NCBI GenBank assembly: GCA_050943135.1
Contig: JBMNOP010000025.1
Location: 1-17,416, forward strand
DNA length: 17,416 nucleotides
Direction: 5' to 3'
Source of the DNA: RUG695 sp050943135
GTDB taxonomy: Bacteria > Planctomycetota > Planctomycetia > Pirellulales > Thermoguttaceae
Shown here: piece after piece, positions 7,306-15,736 of the stretch
Layout: each line of letters opens with the position of its first letter
Position numbering within the stretch: the stretch's first letter is position 1
Notes under the pieces: generated by a model
Databases searched by the model: none
Told to the model about the DNA's origin: nothing
The model's input: only the letters and a program-made list of their open reading frames with translations
Translations under genes and position numbers: made by a program

Positions 7306-7546
7306 GATTCTCAATGCTAAACTCTAAGTGGGATGGAAACAAACGTCACGGAACCCCCCGCCCCTAGTTTCGACAACGGAGAGGCAAAGACACGTAACAA
7401 CCATTTTAAAGAAGCGGTGTTATATTTCCAGGGGGGGGGGAACGCCGCCCAGAGCGTTTTTCACGCAAAAAAAGGGGAAAAACAAGACGAAAGCGGGTTA
7501 CCGCGACCGGCGGTAGAAACCAGACGGAAACACGCAACGTGAAAAG

Positions 7547-7578
7547 AGCCCCTTCCTTCGTGCGGGAAGAAAGGGGCT
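7547..7578 (-). terminator. Intrinsic terminator after the beta-propeller gene
   Basis: AGCCCCTTCCTTC (7547-7559) pairs with GAAGAAAGGGGCT (7566-7578), a 13-bp stem with one mismatch and a 6-nt loop. On the minus strand it starts 23 nt after the stop of the propeller gene and is followed by TCTTTTC. It separates that unit from prs downstream. Confidence 0.7.
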
Positions 7579-7601
7579 TCGGAAACAGTGAAAAGGAATC
7601 A

Positions 7602-9413
7602 CTAGAACGGATCGTTCTCAGCGTCTTCGCCTTCGCCGCTGGCGATATCATCATCGTCGTCGAAGGTATCGTCGTAGGTGGTGTCGAAGGGATCTTCCTC
7701 GTCGGTCGTGTCTTCGGTCTGCCAGAAATCATCGGTGTCTTCCGAAACATCTTCGGTGTCGGCGCCTTCGTCTTCATCGGCGTTGCGGGCCTTGGTACCG
7801 AAGATTTCGTCGTCTTCCCCTTCTTCGTCACTTCCGAAGATCGATTCGTCGGTCGGCTCCTCGCTCGGGGCGACTTGACCTTTTTGATCCGGCTTCTCCG
7901 GCTGGTATGCCTCATCGAAACGTTTTCGGAAATCCTCGGCGATATCAAACGAGGATTTCTGATAGCGGAGCGGTTCGTCGAGCTGGTTTTCATGCAGGCA
8001 TTGGATCAGACCGTCGGGTCCGTAGAGGAAAATGCGGTCGCTCTCAATATTAAAAACGGCACTCATTCCCGTCGAAAGAGGAATCGAGTGGATCGTCTGA
8101 CCGTTGTCGCGGTTGATCACCAAAAGGTTCCCGAGCATATCGAGTGCATAGAGGCGGCCCGGGGTTGCCGAGACGAACTGAAGAATGTCGCGGGTCGTCC
8201 AAAGCGCCTTACCGGTCCTGAGATCAAGACAGGTAAAGTGCCCGGTATAGGTCGGAACGAAACATTGGTCTCCGGCAACGCCGATCGGGTCAATTACCGC
8301 CAGCCCGACCGGAAAAGTCCATTCGGCGGTTCCGAGCATATCGTTGACGGCGAAGACGTAACCGCTGCGCGCGCCCATGAGGATGAGCCCCCCTCTGGCC
8401 TCACCGCCGCGGGCGACGTTGACCGCGGTGTTGTTTTGCTGAAGGAAGGTCGGACGGGCGTTGATGTCGTTGCCGAAATCGAGATCGACCTCCTTGTAGT
8501 GGTTGAGGTCGATAAACATCGACTGCGGAGCAAGCGAAACGCTGTAAAGGAGTTTCAGCGCGTTCTGCGACTTTTTCATGTCGAGTCCGCCGATCATCAG
8601 CGATCCGGAGGTGGTGACCCATGCGAAGTAATCCTGATCGGGGCCCTGTGTGCAGAGGAACGGCTGCACAAGCGGTTCGCCTAGGGCCGGGCAGACCTGG
8701 ACGTCGTTGTCATCAAACGGAATGAGGCCCTTCTTTTCGACCCGTTTTTCGGAGGCGATCTGTTCGATCGCCCTGCGGATCTTCTGCGCCTTTTCCTGCA
8801 GGGTGGCAGCGCTTTCGTCTCCGATCGACTCGGTCGCCTCGATGGCGGCATCGAGTGGGTCTTTGTAAATGTCATAACGGCGCAACGGATAAGCAAAAAT
8901 CTTGCCGGTTAAGATCGGCACATAGATGTAGTGTTCACTGACCTGTGGGCCGCCTCCGGGAGGGCCCGCGATTTGAAACTCCATCAACTGCTTACCGTCG
9001 AATCGGTCAAAGACATGGATCGTCGAACCGTGGAGGACGACCACGGCGAAGCTGTTGGCCACCGGCGGGAGGGAATAGTAGTGTTCCGAACCGACGCGGC
9101 GCCTCCAAAGGGTGTTCCCCGTCTTGGTGTCGATCACATGAATCCAACCGTTATCGGACGTGACGAAAAGGGTGTCGTCCAAAAGAGAAATTTGAGTGAT
9201 CCGGTCGCGCTGCGGGTTCATTGAGACCTGATTGAACCACGGACGGGAAAGACCCGCCGCCGATGCCTCGGTTTCGGAGATCAGACGTGTCGGAACCGCA
9301 CCGGCTGCCCGTAGAAGGCTCGGCGCCGTCAGGCAGAGACAGAGGCAGAAGAACATCCGAGTCATCGGAGCGAAAGAGACTCTACCGCCGCGCCGCCAAA
9401 GATGCGATCTCAT
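7602..9413 (-). CDS. Secreted PQQ-type beta-propeller protein with acidic tail
   Basis: A 603-residue exported protein. The N-terminus has a basic region containing WRRGGR and a hydrophobic core (MFFCLCLCLTAPSLLRAAG) with likely cleavage near residue 37. The start at 9413 has AGAGGTG about 5 nt upstream, while an internal ATG at 9365 has none, so the longer form is preferred. Propeller blades of the PQQ-like type are seen as GWIHVIDTKTGNTLWRR (about 93-109), GSTIHVFDRFDGKQL, GYVFAVNDMLGTAEWTF, GHFTCLDLRTGKALW and GNLLVINRDNGQTI. Such repeats occur in quinoprotein dehydrogenases and in BamB-like scaffold proteins, and nothing here proves that a cofactor is bound. The last ~90 residues are dominated by Asp/Glu with runs such as FDDDDD and end in NDPF. 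It lies 31 nt after the aldolase-like gene, probably in one transcript. Confidence 0.85.
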   Translation of the reverse strand: MRSHLWRRGGRVSFAPMTRMFFCLCLCLTAPSLLRAAGAVPTRLISETEASAAGLSRPWFNQVSMNPQRDRITQISLLDDTLFVTSDNGWIHVIDTKTGNTLWRRRVGSEHYYSLPPVANSFAVVVLHGSTIHVFDRFDGKQLMEFQIAGPPGGGPQVSEHYIYVPILTGKIFAYPLRRYDIYKDPLDAAIEATESIGDESAATLQEKAQKIRRAIEQIASEKRVEKKGLIPFDDNDVQVCPALGEPLVQPFLCTQGPDQDYFAWVTTSGSLMIGGLDMKKSQNALKLLYSVSLAPQSMFIDLNHYKEVDLDFGNDINARPTFLQQNNTAVNVARGGEARGGLILMGARSGYVFAVNDMLGTAEWTFPVGLAVIDPIGVAGDQCFVPTYTGHFTCLDLRTGKALWTTRDILQFVSATPGRLYALDMLGNLLVINRDNGQTIHSIPLSTGMSAVFNIESDRIFLYGPDGLIQCLHENQLDEPLRYQKSSFDIAEDFRKRFDEAYQPEKPDQKGQVAPSEEPTDESIFGSDEEGEDDEIFGTKARNADEDEGADTEDVSEDTDDFWQTEDTTDEEDPFDTTYDDTFDDDDDIASGEGEDAENDPF

Positions 9414-9444
9414 TCTAACACCTCTTTCCCTTATACTGCTTGAC

Positions 9445-10629
9445 TTACAGGTTTTTGCGAATCCGATCGAGATTCCACTGCAACTTTTCCGCAGGGGTCA
9501 TCTTCGAAAAGTCGGGAAGGCAATAAGACTTCTTGGTGCTTCCCGCTGCGGAATCGGAAGACGGTTTGACGACCGACGATTTCTCGGCCGGTTTGACGTT
9601 GTAGCTGTCGCTCGTCGCCATCGATTTCAGGTCATCTTCGAGCGAGCGGAGCGGACGAATATTGAGTCTCTGGAGATCGCCGTGGTAAGCCTTCACCGCC
9701 TCCTCGGGCGTGATCTGCCCGTCGGCGATCGCACGAAGGTACTGGATGAATGTGAGCTGATGTTCGGCGTTGTTGATCTTCCGCCCGTAGAGCGCGACGC
9801 GCGCGCCATACTTCTTGGCATCGTGAAGCATCTTAAAGGCGTCGTAGGTCGTTCCGGCCGAGCCACCCAGAATACCGACCACCAGTTCGCTGTCGTAGCG
9901 GACAAGTTCTTCCATTGCCCTCGGTCCGTAATAGGGAATCTTCAGGAAGAGAGGACGCCCCGCGCTCGTGACCCCCGCCAGGGCACGAACGATGTGGTTA
10001 TTGACGAACGACGGGATATCGGGCGGGCAGTTCGGTGCACACGCATTCGGACTGAAAACTTCGAGGAAATGGCGAAACCCCTTCTTTTCGGCTTCGATAC
10101 GGAACTCGTTGTAGGCCAAAAGCGACTTGAAATCGGCGTCGAGATTGTCGTTGAACGTGATCGAATAGAGTCCCAGATCGGCCCCCCGACCCGCAGCACG
10201 TTCCTCCGGCGTACATTCGACTTTCCCGCAGAGGGCGTGGTCGAGCGAAGCGGTTCGGAAAGGACGGGAAGGAGACGACCCATAGACAGCGCCCGTCCCG
10301 GCAAGCCAAATGTCGGTGGCGTCATTGGCACGAATTGCCGGGGTGATCGGTGAGTTAAGGAAAAGCCCTTCGCGCAGTGCAAGCACCTCACTGGTCGAGG
10401 CGCTCATGAGCATAATATCGATCAGGCCCTGGGCGATGATCTCTCGGCACTGCTGCCGGAGCTGGTCGAGCGTCTTAAACTTCGCTTCGGAACCATATTG
10501 TTCGGGGCTTTTTCCGGGGGCGGCGAGTCCGTACGCCATATCAGGGTCTTTGGCATCGGCCAAAATAAAATCGTTGCAACTCCGGTCTCGTAGGATCCGC
10601 GCCAACTTCACGTCGAGAGTTTTTTGCAT
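9445..10629 (-). CDS. Aldolase-like TIM-barrel protein (class I DeoC/FbaB/LacD-style), function unknown
   Basis: A 394-residue cytoplasmic protein with no signal peptide. The barrel-like core holds segments resembling class I Schiff-base aldolases: FNDNLDADFKSLLAYNEFRI, HFLEVFSPN, RPLFLKIPYYGPRAMEEL (Lys near residue 230 in the place of a Schiff-base lysine), VVGILGGSAGTTYDAFKML (Gly-rich phosphate-binding-like turn near 255) and RVALYGRKINNAEHQLTF. The C-terminal ~65 residues are a Ser/Lys-rich linker followed by a short conserved-looking helix (MTPAEKLQWNLDRIRKNL). The ATG at 10629 is preferred over the adjacent GTG at 10632; neither has a strong Shine-Dalgarno. It precedes the propeller gene by 31 nt. 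Family placement is by motif resemblance only, and the substrate is unknown. Confidence 0.68.
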   Translation of the reverse strand: MQKTLDVKLARILRDRSCNDFILADAKDPDMAYGLAAPGKSPEQYGSEAKFKTLDQLRQQCREIIAQGLIDIMLMSASTSEVLALREGLFLNSPITPAIRANDATDIWLAGTGAVYGSSPSRPFRTASLDHALCGKVECTPEERAAGRGADLGLYSITFNDNLDADFKSLLAYNEFRIEAEKKGFRHFLEVFSPNACAPNCPPDIPSFVNNHIVRALAGVTSAGRPLFLKIPYYGPRAMEELVRYDSELVVGILGGSAGTTYDAFKMLHDAKKYGARVALYGRKINNAEHQLTFIQYLRAIADGQITPEEAVKAYHGDLQRLNIRPLRSLEDDLKSMATSDSYNVKPAEKSSVVKPSSDSAAGSTKKSYCLPDFSKMTPAEKLQWNLDRIRKNL

Positions 10630-10632
10630 CAC

Positions 10633-10966
10633 TTGTTGTCTAGAATACTTCTGAATTAATTTTTAATTTGCTTGGAGAATCGACGGCCACCCTCTGCCGG
10701 TCTTCCAGGCCCCGCAAGAAAAAATACCCCGTATCATTATCGCCACGAGAGCACAAAGCCTTGAAATAAACACCGCAGAGTCTCGCATCTGTTATAATAT
10801 ACCCTTTTTAACCAAGAAGAAAAAGCGGGGAGAACGGAGAGTTTTCGGGGTGGTATATTTTGAGGCATTGGGGTAGAATAGCGGAACGAGCGCCGACGTT
10901 TTTTCATTCGGTGTTTTATCGTCCGAGAATTGTATTCATCCGGGGATCATTGATCAGACCGCAGAA
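10633..10966. promoter_or_regulatory. Divergent intergenic region between the aldolase-like gene and dxr
   Basis: These 334 nt lie between divergent genes and must hold both promoters. A perfect TATAAT occurs at 10793-10798 on the plus strand, within an AT-rich patch, but no good -35 sits 16-18 nt upstream. A second plus-strand candidate is TAGAAT at 10874-10879 with a weak TGGTAT at 10851-10856, 17 nt apart. No coding sequence, tRNA or clear riboswitch was recognised. Confidence 0.3.
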
Positions 10967-12181
10967 GTGACATATCGACAGAACGCGAATCCGCGCCGCG
11001 TTGCGGTACTGGGGGCAACAGGAAGCATCGGCCTAAACGGTCTGGATGTTATCGCCTCGTCGTGCGGGCGGCTTGTTCCGGTAGTTCTTACCACTCATCG
11101 TCAGACAGCGCTTCTGGCGCGGCTCGCCCGGCGTTATCAACCGGAATGTGTTGTGGTGACCGATCAACTGGCCGATCGCACGCCACTGGCCGACCTTCCG
11201 AAGACAATCCGCGTTTTTTTCGGTCTGGACGGGCTTGACGAAGCCGTCTCTTCCCCTGATGTCGATATCGTCCTATCCGCAATTGTCGGCGGCGCGGGAC
11301 TTCGGGGAACCTGGCGCAGTCTCGAGGCGGGGAAAACGGTTGCGCTGGCCAATAAAGAGTCGCTTGTACTGGCCGGGCCGCTCCTTTTTGACCTGGCTCG
11401 AAAAACCGGCGGGCGAATCTTGCCGGTCGACAGCGAACATAGTGCGATCTGGCAGGCGCTCGCTTCCCGTTTTTTGCCCGACACCCCCTACGGTACCGCC
11501 GGGCGGCAAGGGGGGAAAGACCTGGTGCGCCGTCTGATCCTGACCGCAAGTGGTGGTCCGTTCTGGAACAAAACGCCGGAAGAGTTAACGCGGGTTACCG
11601 TTTCGGATGCTCTGGCCCACCCCACCTGGAAAATGGGAAAGAAAATTTCCGTCGATTCCGCCACGATGATGAACAAGGCTTTCGAAATCATCGAGGCGCG
11701 ATGGCTTTTCGATCTTCCCTCCGAAAAGATCGACGTTGTCATCCATCCGCAATCGATCATCCATTCGATGGTCGAGTACGTTGACGGTGCGGTGATCGCG
11801 CAGCTGGGAACGCCCGACATGCGATTACCGATTCAGTTGGCTCTGTCGGAGATGAACCGGGCCGTCGGTTCGGCGACGGCACTCGATTGGGCGTCGGCCC
11901 AAACCCTGGAACTGATCCCTCTCGATGAAGAGCGGTTTGCCGCGATTCCGCTCGGGCGGAAGGTGGCCGCCGATGGCGGGTCGGTCGGGACGGTCCTCAG
12001 CGCCGCCAACGAGGTGGCGGTCGCGGCTTTCCTGGAAGGGAAAATTCCGTTTTGTAAAATCGTCGGGATCTGCCAATCGATCCTGGAACACCATCAATTT
12101 GAAAAGGAGCCCGGTCTGGAACGTCTCTTTGAGCTCGACCGGCAGGCTCGCAGGGAGACCCAAAAATGGATTTCGGACTAG
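10967..12181 (+). CDS. dxr: 1-deoxy-D-xylulose 5-phosphate reductoisomerase
   Basis: DXR (IspC), 404 residues, converts DXP to MEP with NADPH in the non-mevalonate isoprenoid pathway. Motifs are VAVLGATGSIG (NADPH loop, 12-22), IVGGAGLRGT (107-115), ALANKESLVLAG (126-137), LPVDSEH (152-158, with metal ligands Asp155 and Glu157), ASGGPF (194-199), HPTWKMGKKISVDSATMMNK (218-237), the metal-ligand Glu240, and HPQSIIHSMVEYVDG (260-274). All catalytic elements are present. The start is GTG with no obvious Shine-Dalgarno. The 3' end overlaps rseP by 16 nt, indicating translational coupling. dxr next to rseP is a recurrent bacterial arrangement. Confidence 0.97.
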   Translation: MTYRQNANPRRVAVLGATGSIGLNGLDVIASSCGRLVPVVLTTHRQTALLARLARRYQPECVVVTDQLADRTPLADLPKTIRVFFGLDGLDEAVSSPDVDIVLSAIVGGAGLRGTWRSLEAGKTVALANKESLVLAGPLLFDLARKTGGRILPVDSEHSAIWQALASRFLPDTPYGTAGRQGGKDLVRRLILTASGGPFWNKTPEELTRVTVSDALAHPTWKMGKKISVDSATMMNKAFEIIEARWLFDLPSEKIDVVIHPQSIIHSMVEYVDGAVIAQLGTPDMRLPIQLALSEMNRAVGSATALDWASAQTLELIPLDEERFAAIPLGRKVAADGGSVGTVLSAANEVAVAAFLEGKIPFCKIVGICQSILEHHQFEKEPGLERLFELDRQARRETQKWISD

Positions 12182-14400
12182 CGCTCTGGGGAACCGGAGA
12201 CGTATCGACCTTTCAACATACGCTTTTGATTCTTTGGAGAGTGGTCCTCGTCCTGGTTGGCGTCAACGCCCTGATCATCGTTCATGAGTTCGGGCATTTT
12301 ATCGTCGCCCGATGGTGCGGGGTCCGTTGCGAAAAATTCTATATCTGGTTCGACGCATACGATTTCCGGTTCTTCCGATTCAAGTGGGGGGACACCGAAT
12401 ACGGACTCGGGTGGATTCCGCTCGGCGGTTATGTGAAAATGCTCGGCCAGGAAGATAATCCGAGCGGGATCAAGAACGAGATCGAACGGGCTCGGATTGA
12501 GGCCGAAGATCCCGACGTCGCCGTTTCGGCCGAGGCTAAACAGCGTCTTGTCGAACAGGAGCGCCATCAGGAAGAAATATACGCCCCCGACAGTTACTTG
12601 TCGAAGAATGTGTTTCAGCGGATGGCGATCATTTCGGCGGGGGTGATTATGAACATCCTCTTTGCCGTCTTTTGCGCCGCTTGGGCCTATATGATCGGCT
12701 TTCCGGAACCGACCAGCCGAGTGGGACAGGTCTTCCCCGACTCGCCGGCGTGGCAGATCGGGCTTGTCCCGGGAGACCGCATCACTGCGCTCAACGGCAA
12801 GCCGTGCCGACTCTTTTCGGATATTCGCCTGGCGATGCTCGACCGCAAGCCGGTCCTGCTTTCAATTGAGCGGAATCAGAACGGTTCGCTCGAAACGATT
12901 CAAAAGGGCATTACCCCGACGATGTCGAAAAATCAGCTGGCACCAACGATCGGGATTTATCCTTCTCCGTCGATCCGGATTGCCACAAACGGCCCGGTTC
13001 CCGCGTTGCTCGACCCTGCCGAGATACGGAAGGCGGAAGACGCGCTCCGAGACGTCGCAGCGGGCGACGTTTTGGTCGCGATGAACGGGGAGCCGGTCAC
13101 GTCGCCGGCCGACTACCAGCGTCTTTCGCGCAAGTATGTGGCGGGGAATATCTCTTACGAATTTGTTCCGACCGATAAGAACGGCGTCCCGATCCCCGGT
13201 GCCGAACATCGTGTGGCCGAATTTCCCCCCAAATCGTTTGCCGAGACGGGAATTCGGTTCGGGATGGGGGGGGTGACCTCGGTTGCCGAGGGTTCTCCCG
13301 CGGCGGGCGCCGGGTTTCACCTTACCACCTACGACGAGTCAGGAGCGATTACCGGAAATGGCGACGTCATCGTTGCCGTTAATAACGAACCGGTTCTCGA
13401 TCCGATCCTTTTTCCCTATCGGATTCACGAATTGGCTGTTCGAGGAGGCGGAAAGGCCGATCTCGTCTTGACGGTTCAGCGGGATGGAAAAAATGTCGAT
13501 GTGCCTCTTTCGATTACCGCTTCCGACGGCTATACGGGGATCATCTCGTTCAACGGCCGGATGGCATGTAACGAGCTCGGCATTTCGTACATGGTTCGTC
13601 CCTTCATCGCAGGGATCGACCCTTCTGTCCATTCCGATCGAGGGACCGGCCAGCTTGGTGACTACATTACCTCGGTTGAGGTCGGTCTCTCCGAGCCTGC
13701 CGCCGATGACCCGGCACGCCCAGCCTATGACTCGCTGATGAAACTCGGCAAACCGAACGGCTCGGGAGGATTCGTTTACGAAATCTCGAAGGATCCGGAA
13801 AAGGCGCGTGGTGAACTCCTCGACCTCTTTACCGACTACGTGAACTATCTGCCAACCGGTACACCGATGACGATCTATACGGGGCTTGGCTCTCAGGAGA
13901 AAGGAACCCTGAAAACGACGATTTCCCGTCCGGGAAACGCTTATTTGATCGATCGAGACCTGAACTTCGAATTCTGTGAAACGCAAATTGCCCGAAGTTC
14001 TCATCTCGGTCAAGCAATTTGCCGCGGTTGGGGCAAGACGGTTCACTCGATGGGGGCCATCTATCGTCAGTTGATCAACATCGGGCGAAACGTTTCGGCC
14101 AAGGCGTTCGGCGGCCCGGTAATGATCGTCGATATCGCCTACAAGGCGGCGGGAGCTCACGACGGCACGTTCCTCCTTTTCCTCTGCCTGATCAGCGCCA
14201 ACCTGGCGGTCATCAATATTCTTCCGATTCCGGTACTCGACGGGGGGCATCTTCTCTTCCTCCTCTACGAGTTGATTTTCAGGAAACGGCCGAACGAATC
14301 GATGCAGATTATCCTTAGTTACCTCGGGCTTTTCATAATCCTCGGCTTGATGGTCTGGGTCATCTTTCTCGATATTGCCCGTGTGACCGGGCTGATGTAA
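12166..14400 (+). CDS. rseP: RseP-type site-2 intramembrane zinc metalloprotease
   Basis: A site-2 protease of 744 residues in the cytoplasmic membrane, cleaving substrates within the bilayer. The first membrane segment carries the zinc motif HEFGH (40-44), and the C-terminal LDG motif (V-L-D-G-G-H) has Asp692, the third zinc ligand. PDZ-like segments are visible at about 185-235 (VFPDSPAWQIGLVPGDRITA), 295-325 (AAGDVLVAMNGEPVTSP) and 360-420 (GSPAAGAGF...GDVIVAVNNEPV). It is much longer than E. coli RseP (450), owing to a charged insert after the first membrane segment (about 100-145) and a long region of about 430-630 before the final transmembrane segments. GGGAG about 8 nt before the ATG, inside the dxr end, supports the start. 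The in vivo substrate, for example an anti-sigma factor, is not encoded in this window. Confidence 0.95.
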   Translation: MDFGLALWGTGDVSTFQHTLLILWRVVLVLVGVNALIIVHEFGHFIVARWCGVRCEKFYIWFDAYDFRFFRFKWGDTEYGLGWIPLGGYVKMLGQEDNPSGIKNEIERARIEAEDPDVAVSAEAKQRLVEQERHQEEIYAPDSYLSKNVFQRMAIISAGVIMNILFAVFCAAWAYMIGFPEPTSRVGQVFPDSPAWQIGLVPGDRITALNGKPCRLFSDIRLAMLDRKPVLLSIERNQNGSLETIQKGITPTMSKNQLAPTIGIYPSPSIRIATNGPVPALLDPAEIRKAEDALRDVAAGDVLVAMNGEPVTSPADYQRLSRKYVAGNISYEFVPTDKNGVPIPGAEHRVAEFPPKSFAETGIRFGMGGVTSVAEGSPAAGAGFHLTTYDESGAITGNGDVIVAVNNEPVLDPILFPYRIHELAVRGGGKADLVLTVQRDGKNVDVPLSITASDGYTGIISFNGRMACNELGISYMVRPFIAGIDPSVHSDRGTGQLGDYITSVEVGLSEPAADDPARPAYDSLMKLGKPNGSGGFVYEISKDPEKARGELLDLFTDYVNYLPTGTPMTIYTGLGSQEKGTLKTTISRPGNAYLIDRDLNFEFCETQIARSSHLGQAICRGWGKTVHSMGAIYRQLINIGRNVSAKAFGGPVMIVDIAYKAAGAHDGTFLLFLCLISANLAVINILPIPVLDGGHLLFLLYELIFRKRPNESMQIILSYLGLFIILGLMVWVIFLDIARVTGLM

Positions 14401-14416
14401 AACTTCGGATTTTCAC

Positions 14417-14437
14417 GGCGCGGGAAAACCCCGCGCC
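14417..14437 (+). terminator. Intrinsic terminator after rseP
   Basis: GGCGCGGG (14417-14424) and CCCGCGCC (14430-14437) form an 8-bp GC stem with a 5-nt A-rich loop, followed by TCTTTATT. It begins 16 nt after the rseP stop codon and should end the dxr-rseP transcript. Confidence 0.8.
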
Positions 14438-14810
14438 TCTTTATTGGGAAGGCGCCCGTTCAAAGGGAATTCCCTTTTTCGTGCGGAGAGGGAATGAGGA
14501 AAAGCCCTGTCTTCCCTTTTGAGCGGTGTCCTCCCCACGTTCCGAATCGGTTTCCCAACGGCCGAAGGAATCCGCTCGGTAGGTTTTACCCGCTCGTACC
14601 GTAGACTTTGTCAAACGATTCTTGGGCGGAACCCGGATTGATAAATCTTTTTCTTTTTTCGATTTTCTTTGAGTACTTTTCACCTGGCTCGCGTATTAAG
14701 GGCGTGGTAAGAGGAAGATACGGGCTTTCCGCAAAAGACAATAACAAAAATAAAATCAGGAAAATCCACGCAATCGGTAGCGGCAAGGGGAAAACATAAG
14801 AGGTGAAACG
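14438..14810. other. Intergenic region with a 16-bp palindrome
   Basis: No convincing gene here. It holds a perfect palindrome AAAGGGAATTCCCTTT at 14462-14477 and a T-rich stretch near 14645-14680. Reading frames on either strand lack a Shine-Dalgarno and family resemblance. The promoter of the small secreted gene should lie in the right half, but no convincing -35/-10 pair was found. Confidence 0.4.
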
Positions 14811-15059
14811 GTGCAAAAAACGATTCTTTTCTTTCTGACGTTTGCCGCAATTTGTCTCTCGGAATGGACCTACGCCCAGCCTTCAGGCAATAACCGATAC
14901 CGGGCGGGGGTTCAGTCTCCGCCGCCGGTAACGAGGGGTCAGGCCGAGCCTTTCCGGAGGATGGAATTCAGGCACGGACCTTCCCGTCACGATCCTCCTG
15001 CGTCCGCCATAGAGGTTTTTCCTGGAAAATTGCCTTCCCGTTCCTCGCTCTCGGACTGA
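14811..15059 (+). CDS. Small secreted protein, unknown function
   Basis: An 82-residue product with a clear Sec signal peptide: a short basic start (MQK), a hydrophobic core TILFFLTFAAICLS, and a cleavage-like site TYA-Q near residue 22. The mature part is about 60 residues, rich in Pro, Arg and Ser, with no cysteine and no family I recognise. The start is GTG, supported by AGAGGTG 5 nt upstream. A strong terminator lies about 105 nt downstream (15166-15207), which favours a real monocistronic gene. It could alternatively be the surviving 5' end of a longer exported protein, since the C-terminus has no defined ending. Confidence 0.55.
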   Translation: MQKTILFFLTFAAICLSEWTYAQPSGNNRYRAGVQSPPPVTRGQAEPFRRMEFRHGPSRHDPPASAIEVFPGKLPSRSSLSD

Positions 15060-15165
15060 CCCGATAGCGACACAGGGCGGATCGGGAGACAACAAACCAG
15101 GCTGGTAAACCAAGGGCATCGATTTCTGACCCTTTTCACTATCGCTCGTAGCACACAACTCTCCG

Positions 15166-15207
15166 AAAAAGGGCGTGGGTTTAACTCTCCGAAACCCGCG
15201 CCCTTTT
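15166..15207 (+). terminator. Strong (bidirectional) intrinsic terminator
   Basis: AAAAAGGGCGTGGGTTT at 15166-15182 pairs with AAACCCGCGCCCTTTT(T) from 15192, about 17 pairs including one G-T wobble, with a 9-nt loop and T6 on the plus strand. The A5 on the left makes a T-run on the minus strand too. It most likely ends the small secreted gene's transcript. Confidence 0.75.
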
Positions 15208-15360
15208 TTCTCGTTCCGATGGAAGGGAATATCGCGCGCAAATCGCCAAGCGAGCCACAACCCTCTGTTTAGAAGGCCGCGGAGATGAATCGTACGGTAG
15301 AAACCCTCGAATGGAAGATGCTCCGGAACGCGTTTCCGTCGAAAGATTACGCTCGGGTCT

Positions 15361-15660
15361 TCAAGAAAAACTCGCGGAGGATGTCGAAATCGACGGCCGA
15401 GGATAACGCTCCACTTCACTGAAACGGTTGCTTACACCGTCATTCGGGTCGATGACGGCGTCGCCGGATTGCGTTCCGGTGACCGTAACCCCACGCAACC
15501 CGGTGTTGTAAGTCCCGTTGCAGTCTTCTGCAACGCCGGTAATCGTCGCAGGAGCAATCGACGTGCCCGCTATTATCATTTTGTCGGATTCCGGGTGTTG
15601 TCGCCTCGCATCGGCGCCGCCCGATGTATACGTTGCCGCAACATCCCGGTAGCGGGAGAG
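15361..15660 (-). pseudogene. Possible remnant of a repeat-type surface protein
   Basis: A minus-strand frame without a supported start reads ITGVAEDCNGTYN, then GVTVTGTQSGDAVIDPNDG, before losing recognisable character and ending at 15361. The VTVTGTQSGD-like phrase recalls the YDG/MBG-type modules of the neighbouring dockerin protein. Upstream, the same frame continues to about 15720 without any family resemblance. It may be a degraded copy of such a module or simply chance composition. Confidence 0.22.
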
Positions 15661-15736
15661 CCATCGCCGAAGGTAGGAAAAAGAGTGTGGACCCGGTTTA
15701 CCCCATTGGTCGCAACCGTCGCGAACCGAAAACGGG

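Noticed and set aside
7539..8684. 381-codon open frame on the plus strand opposite the propeller gene
   Set aside because: It mirrors a well-supported minus-strand gene with signal peptide, Shine-Dalgarno and propeller motifs. The antisense frame has no domain resemblance and arises from the Asp/Glu-rich codons of the real gene.
9232..10353. 373-codon open frame on the plus strand opposite the aldolase-like and propeller genes
   Set aside because: It spans the junction of two minus-strand genes and has an Arg-rich composition typical of a shadow frame, with no motifs.
10761..10798. TTGAAA ... TATAAT as a sigma-70 promoter for dxr
   Set aside because: The spacing is 26 nt, too long for a standard promoter. 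Only the -10-like hexamer is noted as a weak candidate.
13339..14250. 303-codon open frame on the minus strand opposite rseP
   Set aside because: Antisense shadow of a clearly coding region containing the LDG motif, with no motifs of its own.
14441..14683. 80-codon minus-strand frame with Lys/Arg-rich product
   Set aside because: GTG start without Shine-Dalgarno, no family resemblance, and it ends next to the rseP terminator.
14883..15419. 178-codon minus-strand frame across the small secreted gene
   Set aside because: It runs through the strong hairpin at 15166-15207, has Arg/Pro-rich shadow composition, and has no Shine-Dalgarno.
15285..15422. 45-codon plus-strand frame starting ATG-AAT-CGT
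   Set aside because: A purine-rich stretch touches the ATG with no proper spacing. The product is basic and featureless, so this is indistinguishable from chance.
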